Origin: Monosiga brevicollis MX1
Lineage: Eukaryota > Opisthokonta > Choanoflagellata > Craspedida > Salpingoecidae
Length of the DNA stretch: 64,000 bases
Assembly (NCBI RefSeq): GCF_000002865.3
Contig: NW_001865041.1
Location: forward strand, 330,421-394,420
Direction of reading: 5' to 3'
Shown here: positions 56,984-64,000 of the stretch, in pieces
Layout: every line of letters starts with the position of its first letter
Numbering within the stretch: position 1 is the first letter of the stretch
Translations under genes and position numbers: made by a program
The notes under the pieces: model-generated
What the model saw: the letters and a program-made list of their open reading frames with translations, nothing else
Database searches by the model: none
What the model was told of the DNA's origin: nothing

Positions 56984-59900
56984 ATGCCGGGCGAAGCTGT
57001 CCAGGTTATTGTGCGGTGCCGCCCGCTGAACAAGCGAGAAAAGGCCCTCGAATGCGGAACAGTCGTGGAAACCTTCACTGATGTTGGCCAAGTCCAGCTC
57101 CACAAGCCGGGGTCGGACGACCCGCCGAAAAAGTTCACCTTTGATGGTGCTTACGACCAGAATAGCAATAGCCAGATGATCTATGAGGACGTTGGCTTTC
57201 CCTTGATTGAGAGTGTGTTGGAAGGCTACAATGGTGCGCATCTCGACCGGACCCCCGCAAAGCAGCCGTATGAACACTCTTGACTCTCTCACTTCTTTAC
57301 TCTTGCTTCCCCCTCATGACCCAACATGTGCTTGATTTTCACCTGAAGGAACAATCTTTGCCTACGGTCAAACTGGTGCGCCCCTTGCCCTGTAGTTGTT
57401 TGCACTTGCTGCCACTCACGCGTGAGCCAACACGCCACCTTGTTTGCCAACAAACATGCCCTCACCCGCGCTCCGCATATTGAAGGATGTGGCAAGTCCT
57501 TCACCATGGAAGGCATTCCAGACCCACCTGAACATCGCGGTCTTACCCCCCGCTCCTTTGAGCACATTTTTCAAGAGGTCTGCAATGTCAATCGACCCAC
57601 TCATCCCTTGCGCCTTGCCGCCAACCTTCCACTTTGGCCTATGGTCATCCATTGACGCAGTCGGGCACTCCCTTCCTTCCTCCCCCACCTCATCACTCCA
57701 CTGTGCCCTTCGCTTTTGGATGCTTCCCTGACCTGATAGGTGGCGGTGCGTGAAAACTGCAAGTTCTTGGTGCGAGCGTCATACCTCGAAATCTACAACG
57801 AGAACATTCGTGACCTCCTTGGTCAAGACCACAATGCCAAACTAGACCTCAAGGAGCACCCAGACAAGGGTGTCTATGTCAAAGATCTCTCGGAACACGT
57901 GGTCTCAAGCACGGAGGAGATTCTGCGTCTAATGGCCGCAGGCTCCAAGAATCGCTCTGTCGGCGCTACACTCATGAATGCCGATTCGTCTCGCTCCCAC
58001 TCCATCTTCACGGTCTGGGTTGAGGCAGCCGAGACCATTGAGGGTGACGAGAAGCTACGAGCCTCAAAGCTCAACTTGGTCGATTTGGCTGGTAGTGAAC
58101 GCCAAGGCAAGACCGGCGCCACCGGCGACCGCCTCAAGGAGGCCACCAAGATCAACCTCTCCCTCTCCGCTCTCGGCAATGTCATCTCTGCTCTAGTTGA
58201 TGGCAAGTCTAAGCACATTCCCTATCGTGACTCCAAGCTGACCCGCCTTCTCCAGGACTCCCTGGGTGGTAACACCAAAACGCTCATGGTGTGTGCACTC
58301 AGCCCGGCGGACAACAACTATGATGAAACCCTCTCAACCCTACGCTATGCCAACCGTGCCAAAAACATCCAAAACAAGGCCATTATCAACGAAGATCCCA
58401 AGGACGCCCTGTTGCGCCAATACCAGGAGGAGATCGAGCAGCTAAAGGCTCTTTTGGCCGGCCAGCTTTCCCCCGATCAAGCGGCCATGCTCTTAAGCGG
58501 CGTGAGTGGTGGCGCGCCTGCTGCAGCACCTGCAAAGGGCGGCCCTGCCAAGCGCCCCAGCGCCGTTCATGCCGAGCTCACAGCGGCCGAGGTGGCAGCC
58601 ATTGAGCAGCGGCTTCGCGCTGAGAAAGAGGCCGAGATCAAGCAGCTGGAAGCAGACTTGAAACGTGACTATGATGCTCAGTTGGAGCGCTTGCAACTGG
58701 ATTTTCAAGACAAGAAACTCGGCAAGACAGAGCTCAAGCAGGAATTTGAGCGCGCCACAAAGCAGTACGAATCCAAGCGCGAAGACCTCAAGCAAAATAC
58801 CGAGCAACAGATTGCTACTGAACTGGCGCACAAACGTGCTTCCATCAGCTTAACCACAGACGAAGGCACCGATGCTTCCGGCAATGCAGGCACTGACTCG
58901 GCTGGTCAATCAGGAACCGCCACCGGTGCCGGTGTGTCAACTCCCGAAATTGATTTCGAGGTCATCCCGCAGTGCTACGTGGTCTTGGACAACAAGGGCA
59001 AAATGCGCTTAGCCGTGCGGCAAGCAGGCAGTCGCACCTTTTATCGTGCTGCCCTGGGTGATGATGGCCACCTCCACCCCATTGTGGATGAGAAAGGGCA
59101 CGTGTACCCCATTCGCAATGCCCGGGTGGCTGAACACAAGCCCGTGCTCGGCCGCCGAGGGGGTGGACCTCAGGCTATCGCTGCACTGGTGGATGACGAT
59201 GTCCAAGCCGCAGTTGCGGGGCCCAATGACGAAATTTTGGCTGCGCAGCTTTCTGCCGCGGGTGTGCTTGAAGCCGTCATGTCTGAAGACGGTGATTTAG
59301 TGGAGCTGCGCAATAGCGATGGCACACCTGCGACTGGCCTGGATCTATCAGCCAACAACGCCGTGGTCGTAGGTAACGACGGTTCCCCGGCCATTGCCGT
59401 CGTCGATGAAAAGGGGCTTCCACTAGAGGCCTGTTTTGAGCGTGGTCAACTAGTAGCTCGTCGTGACGAGAATGGCGAGACGTTGCCAATTGTGGGTCCT
59501 GATGGCTTGGCCGCTGTGCCCGCTGTCTCACGGCACGGCTGTCCACGCTTGTTGTTGCGCTGTGCTGTTGTGCTCGATGCCTCTGGCAAAGCCCGCGCCG
59601 CCTGCATCGCTCAAGATGGTTTGGCAACCCGCGCAGTTGTTGTGGACGCAGCCAAAGGTCTAGTGGGACCGGAGAAGTCGGGCAAGACGACGGTTTGGAT
59701 CGGTGGCGACTCGGACGCAGATGCGCGCATTGTGTATGCTGACTCGAGCGTCATCTCTGCTCGCAACACGGGCAACAAGGGAGCAGATACCGCCGGTGCA
59801 GCAGCAAACGGAGAGGGCAGCACCGACGCGGCGGACCCTGCATCCGCCGGTGTGTCGCCACTCCCGGGGGCGCAACCAACAGCTGCGCCAGCCAACATGC

Positions 59901-61791
59901 CCCCAGCGTCCGTCTCGGAAAATCCAGCGCTTGTGGCCGAGCTACAAGCGAAGCTTGCACAGCTTCAAAAAGCGGTACGTGTGTCACAGCATTCAGAGCC
60001 CGTTTGCCCTCTGAGCCTCGAAGATCAAGGGCGCGAGCCTGCAACCCTGTGGTTCTTTTGCTTGGCTTCACACCTTATTTTGCAGTGCATCTTTCGACCT
60101 TGAGCCAAACTCACCCCTGCCCTATCTTGCGTAGATGGTAGCCGGAGGCGGTGCAGCCAAGGATAAGGCACTGCGCAAGAAACTCAAGGATCGCCATGCA
60201 CGTGCGGAAGAACGCCGTCGGAAGCTTCAAGAGGCCAAGTCTGCTGATGACGACACGATGATGGAGGCAATTTACGATACCATGCAGGTACGTGGTGCCG
60301 TCTCGGCCTTTCGAGGATGCGTTTAAGACTTCATGGCTTGGCAGGTTGATCATTGGGCTTTGCCTGCTGTATTCAAATGCCCCGCTGCCTTGTCCTCACA
60401 CGCCTCGTCCCGTGCACACGACTGACCCTGCTGCTAGGATGAAATTCATGCCAAGTCCAAGCTTTTGAAACGCGCCAAGGAGGTGGTGCGCGAACAAAAG
60501 GCGGAGATTGAGGATCTGCAGGCTGAATTTCAAAGGGAACGACAACATCTCTTGGATCAGCTGCGTGCCAACGAGCGTGAGCTACTTTTCTACAAGTCTT
60601 ACACCCAACGGGCGTCGGACTGCATCCGGTGCGTGCTTCAACCGTCATCATCCTTCGCGCATTCTTGTGCCCGTGCACCCCGCCCCGCATTGCGGAGAAG
60701 CGATGCTGATATACGTGCCCACGTTGGTGTCTGCAATCGTGCTGGTGTAGACGTGATACCAACTATGCCAACGTGGAGAAGATTCGCAAGGTAGCCGTGT
60801 GGAATGAGGAGCAGCAGCGCTGGGTCATGCCCAAGGTCGTGGTATCTCGCGTCTCACTTCCCACAGCGGTATGGCGGCCTCGCTTTGCAAGGACATCAGG
60901 GCGGCGTTGTGTTTTGCACCGCGCAATTGAGGCATTCATTGGGGCTGACTGGTGTGCCTGCTCCAGGGCGAACGAGTCGGATCGGCCGTGTCGCGTACCC
61001 AATCTGGACGGAGCTTTCGCGAATTCAGCGATGCTGACGACGATGACGACCAAGGGTATGGTCCTCGCCCACCAAACTCAAACGGTCTTGCTTGACGTGG
61101 GACAATGTCATGTGCTTTGATCAAGCTTTCTGCACTTTCGGCGGGGCTCTTCTCCCTATCTTAATTCCACATGTTGTGCGCCGTCAGATTTCGCGACAAA
61201 TTGGCTCAACGCAACGCCGCCAATACCGACTACTTCCAAGGCAAGCGATCCACAGACGTGGTGCACAAGATCGCTCAGCGGGAAGCGGAGGTATGGTATT
61301 GCCAAACCAATGCACTCGCATATCTGATACTATCCCAGTCACTGATGTCATTTTCTTTTTCTTTTCTTTTTTTTTTCCTTTGTTTATTTGTGTACTGATT
61401 TTTTGAATCCAACACCTGCTCATGCTCGCATTGTTGGGCTTTGGTCATATTGGAGCATAGCTTGCAAACCAGCTTGAGGACAAACTGAAGCGTTTTGATC
61501 GGGGGCCTCTCCAATCCACACGATCACAGCAACTTTTGCAAGAGGACGCCACGGCATCCCTTGATCGGTGCGACCGACCAACGAACCTGATTTCACTGTT
61601 TTTTGCCGGGTGGTTACGTTGAACTCATGGTGTTGCCGGTGGCTATGTGCCTTTAAATGCTTAGGCGCAAGGGCCGCGGGCGCTCGGCTTTGGAGCCTGG
61701 AGCTGTGTCGCTGGTCGACATGGCCAACAACCGACAGAAGCTGCGCCCTCCGCGTTATGGCCAGCAGCGCAACGGTCCTGCGGGCTGGTAA
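56984..61791 (+). CDS. KIF17: KIF17/OSM-3-type homodimeric kinesin-2 with unusual tail insert
   Basis: A kinesin-2 motor; in animals KIF17/OSM-3 drives intraflagellar transport in cilia. Exons: 56984-57233 ([20 protein letters not shown]), 57349-57375, 57486-57577 and 57740-59974. An intron splits the P-loop [19 protein letters not shown]. Motor motifs follow: [65 protein letters not shown]. The neck [20 protein letters not shown] matches KIF17 almost residue for residue. A coiled coil (58600-58830) precedes about 250 residues of short repeats (58950-59760; see findings). Later exons encode [60 protein letters not shown] then [15 protein letters not shown], the conserved kinesin-2 tail block. 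Then [17 protein letters not shown] and a basic end [19 protein letters not shown], with TAA at 61791. The 3' exons are short and their exact edges approximate. Confidence 0.9.
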
Positions 61792-62459
61792 TGAATGGCA
61801 GAACGCTCTGAAGCTGTCACATGCGAACTAACCTTTGCTGATGACACGCCTACCTTTGCTAACATTATTTCGACAGTCCAATGCTCAGCGCTCGTGCTTG
61901 ATGTCATACACCCCACCCTCTCCCCCGGTCGGCTTGTGCCTTGTTTTGTGCAGAAAGAAATTCACATCTCTCTGTTTATTGCCAAGTGGTGTTTTCATCA
62001 AGCAGGCTTGCCTGTTCGCAAACCCTCGAGTGGTGTCTAGAAGCTGTTGTCGCCTGGGACCAAAAACTTGAAATTTCTAGCATTGAATTATCACAAGCGC
62101 AGTGTGCCCTGCCGTCCTGGACTTGATTGTCGAGAACAGGGGACAGAAGGGAGACAAAGGAAGGAGATGAGAGCCCAAGGACACAAATACAGGAAAGAAG
62201 GTGGCAAGCGCAGCTAATTGGGCTCCAATCGGATCTCGAGGTCACGACGGTGACGCTGTCACGCCTACGAGGCCATGTATGTCTGGCTTTGACACGTGGG
62301 AGCTGTTCACACGACGCGGGGCGCACATTTGAGCGTGGACTGGCGTCACCGGGCCGATGGCTATAGCTGGAACCAACAACTATAGCAGATGGGAAACTAT
62401 AGCAGATGGAAAAGACAGAGGAAAAGGGGCAGGCGCTTTGATGGGAACTGGGGGACAGA
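61792..62459. other. Convergent region KIF17 / LSM8
   Basis: About 670 bases between stop codons. A short imperfect repeat of CTATAGCAGATGG lies at 62380-62410. No gene recognised. Confidence 0.5.
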
Positions 62460-63008
62460 CTAGTACACGACAGGATTCAAGGGAGCGGCCTTGACATTCT
62501 CCAGATCCAGTGTCGCATCTGTCTCCTCATCTGTTTCGCCAACCACGGCACTGTCCCCATGATCAGAGTGAGCAGCCCAGTGCATGTGAGTGCGATACGG
62601 CGAGAAGAGCCAGCCAAAAAAACGAAATATCGAGCACAGACCAGCCGCGCAGGCCAGGTGGGGACAAGCCAGAAACAGAACGGGGTAACAGGATCGCAGG
62701 ACCTACACGTTGTCGCCGCGCACAATGTAGAGGCCCATGGGCACGATTTCGACGCCCGAGTGTAGGGAGAAAACACGCTCGTAGCACTGATTCAAAATGA
62801 GGTTGGTTGATTGGTCAAACCCTTTCAAGATGCCCTGAGCGCAAGAACCCGATAGAGCACCCGAGTCAGCACGAGGCCACCTTCAAGACCCCAAGGCACA
62901 CCACAATCAGTGACGATCAGATTCGAGTTACATTGGGGCATAGCCTACCGTCAAGAGGCGTCCATCTTGAGTTGCGATGGTCACTGCCTTGTTCATATAG
63001 CCCTCCAT
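62460..63008 (-). CDS. LSM8: U6 snRNA-associated Sm-like protein LSM8
   Basis: A subunit of the nuclear LSM2-8 ring that binds the U-rich 3' end of U6 snRNA. Three exons. 63008 to about 62949: MEGYMNKAVTIATQDGRLLT. About 62835 to 62707: GILKGFDQSTNLILNQCYER, VFSLHSGVEIVPMGLYIVRG, DNV. About 62556 to 62460: AVVGETDEETDATLDLENVK then AAPLNPVVY and TAG. The Sm1 part (DGR.L.G.LKGFDQ..NL.L) and Sm2 part (LGLYIVRGDN) are intact. The LSM8-specific GETDEETDATLDL tail matches human GEIDEETDSALDL. The first Met lacks a few residues present in the human N-terminus; the frame stays open upstream, so a slightly longer form is possible. Confidence 0.93.
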
Positions 63009-63483
63009 CACGTCGGCCGATATAGAGTTGACGGATCAATGGTGCTGAGGGAGGTTGTGGTTCTCGGCCGTGAGCGCGCTGCGATGACTGACGTCCGTTC
63101 GCGCCAGAAGCCCGCACAGACAAAGGTCAAGCTCAAGACTTCTCCCACGGGAAATTATGGAAACGCGGGTGCAAAAGAAAAAAATGGACCCAATGTATTC
63201 TATCGTTGCGCACGCCTGCGTAAGTGACATGACGGTCGAGAGCAAGTGCCACCGCGCCCAGCATCCAAGCACAAACCCATACACACACTGCCTCGCCCCA
63301 AAAAAAAAAAAAAAAAAAAAACCTCGTTGAAAAAAAAAAAAAATAGCGAGGGAGAAGCTGATGAGAGAAAGAGTGTCGATGTTTACACTTCTACTCACAC
63401 ATCAAAATTTCAGATTTCTCTCTCTCTGTATTTCTTCACTTTGGAGCTCTTTCGTGTTGTGCTCGCGCTGGAAACTCGACGCG
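63009..63483. promoter_or_regulatory. Divergent upstream region of LSM8 and the reductase gene
   Basis: 475 bases with two A-runs (63300-63320 and 63331-63343) and a CT patch just before the plus-strand ATG. A shared promoter is inferred from orientation. Confidence 0.4.
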
Positions 63484-64000
63484 ATGGCAGCTGAAATTGT
63501 AGTGGTCACAGGCGCGACAGGCTTTGTGGGCTCATATGTGGTCAAGGAGCTGCTGGAGACAACCAGCTATGCAGTGCGGGCGGTGGTGCGCGATGCCCAG
63601 AATGCAGACAAGACGCAATTCCTTCGAGGTGTGTCCTGGCCTGTGGTTTGGAGGGGTTCTGCGGAACGGGGCTGGCTCACAGCACTTTGATCCTTGGCCT
63701 CTGATGCACGACCGGATAGACTTGGTACCTGAAGGCGATGATGGACGCTTAAGCTTTTGGTCTGCAGACCTGACCTCGGACGGCAGCTTTGATGCAGCCG
63801 TCATGGGCTCCCACTACGTGGTGCACACTGCAGCCACGGTGTCACTCACGGCACGCCATCCACAGCGGGACATTGTTGACGTCAATGTCAATGGCGTGCG
63901 CAATGTTTTGCGGGCGTGTCAGCAAGCCACTCGGGCTGGTACTTTTCGCCGCATGGTCATGACAGCCTCGGTATCGACCATTGAAGACCTCGCGCTTCCC
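63484..64000 (+). CDS. NAD(P)-dependent epimerase/dehydratase-type reductase (extended SDR), 5' part
   Basis: A short-chain dehydrogenase of the extended type, resembling dihydroflavonol/cinnamoyl-CoA-type reductases. Exon 1 from the ATG at 63484 encodes MAAEIVVVTGATGFVGSYVV, with the nucleotide-binding TGATGFVGSYV motif. KELLETTSYAVRAVVRDAQN follows, in which the Arg after the second strand favours NADP. An intron starts near 63629. The next exon carries LVPEGDDGRLSFWSADLTSD, then HYVVHTAATVSLTARHPQRD, VDVNVNGVRNVLRACQQA and RRMVMTASVST. The HTAA and VNVNG motifs are typical of the family. The gene runs off the right edge, so the catalytic YxxxK is not visible. The substrate cannot be told. 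Confidence 0.85.

Overview
The window is nuclear DNA of a unicellular relative of animals, most likely a choanoflagellate of the Monosiga type. That placement is an inference. It rests on split genes with many short GT-AG introns (about 50-250 bases), a GC-rich standard code, and close homologues of PIEZO, GCC1, KIF16B, KIF17, beta-TrCP and an ADAM10-type protease. It also rests on shuffled domain architectures (a protease with cytoplasmic SH3 domains, an LDLa-TMEM144 fusion). No rRNA, tRNA, CRISPR array or transposon was recognised. Gene models were assembled by eye: splice sites were chosen for GT-AG ends, matching phase and family alignment, so single exon edges may be off.

Layout, left to right. 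54-3729 (-) N-terminal part of a PIEZO channel, running off the left edge. 4476-9117 (+) GCC1-type golgin. 9723-14139 (-) KIF16B-type kinesin-3 with FHA and PX domains. 14730-21112 (-) F-box/SNF2 helicase with an internal RING-like finger. 22214-23275 (-) ankyrin protein. 25525-27042 (+) CWC15. 27370-28242 (-) rhodanese protein. 28721-30027 (+) basic, nucleolar-looking protein. 30299-31101 (-) CHTF8. 31476-33921 (+) divergent protein kinase. 34243-35067 (-) RPL27A. 36042-40016 (+) ADAM10-like protease with TSP1 and two SH3 domains. 40527-41345 (+) small unknown protein. 42039-43198 (-) Asp/Asn hydroxylase-like protein. 43906-46368 (+) DEAD-box helicase, probably organellar. 46474-49356 (-) LDLa-TMEM144 fusion. 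50008-51311 (+) METTL6. 51776-53815 (-) beta-TrCP. 55057-56054 (+) PFDN4. 56984-61791 (+) KIF17 with an unusual insert. 62460-63008 (-) LSM8. 63484 to the right edge (+) SDR/epimerase-type reductase.

The genes do not form one pathway. Themes are membrane traffic and motors (GCC1, KIF16B, KIF17), RNA metabolism (CWC15, LSM8, METTL6, DEAD-box), ubiquitin ligases (beta-TrCP, F-box/SNF2), and surface proteins (PIEZO, ADAM10-like, LDLa-TMEM144). Most neighbours are divergent or convergent pairs. Long dinucleotide repeats concentrate in the shared upstream regions of divergent pairs or just upstream of start codons.

The most unusual items are the ADAM10-like protease carrying SH3 domains in its own tail, the LDLa-TMEM144 fusion, the roughly 250-residue repetitive insert in KIF17, and the kinase with HAD/DWG motifs and a long activation-segment insertion.
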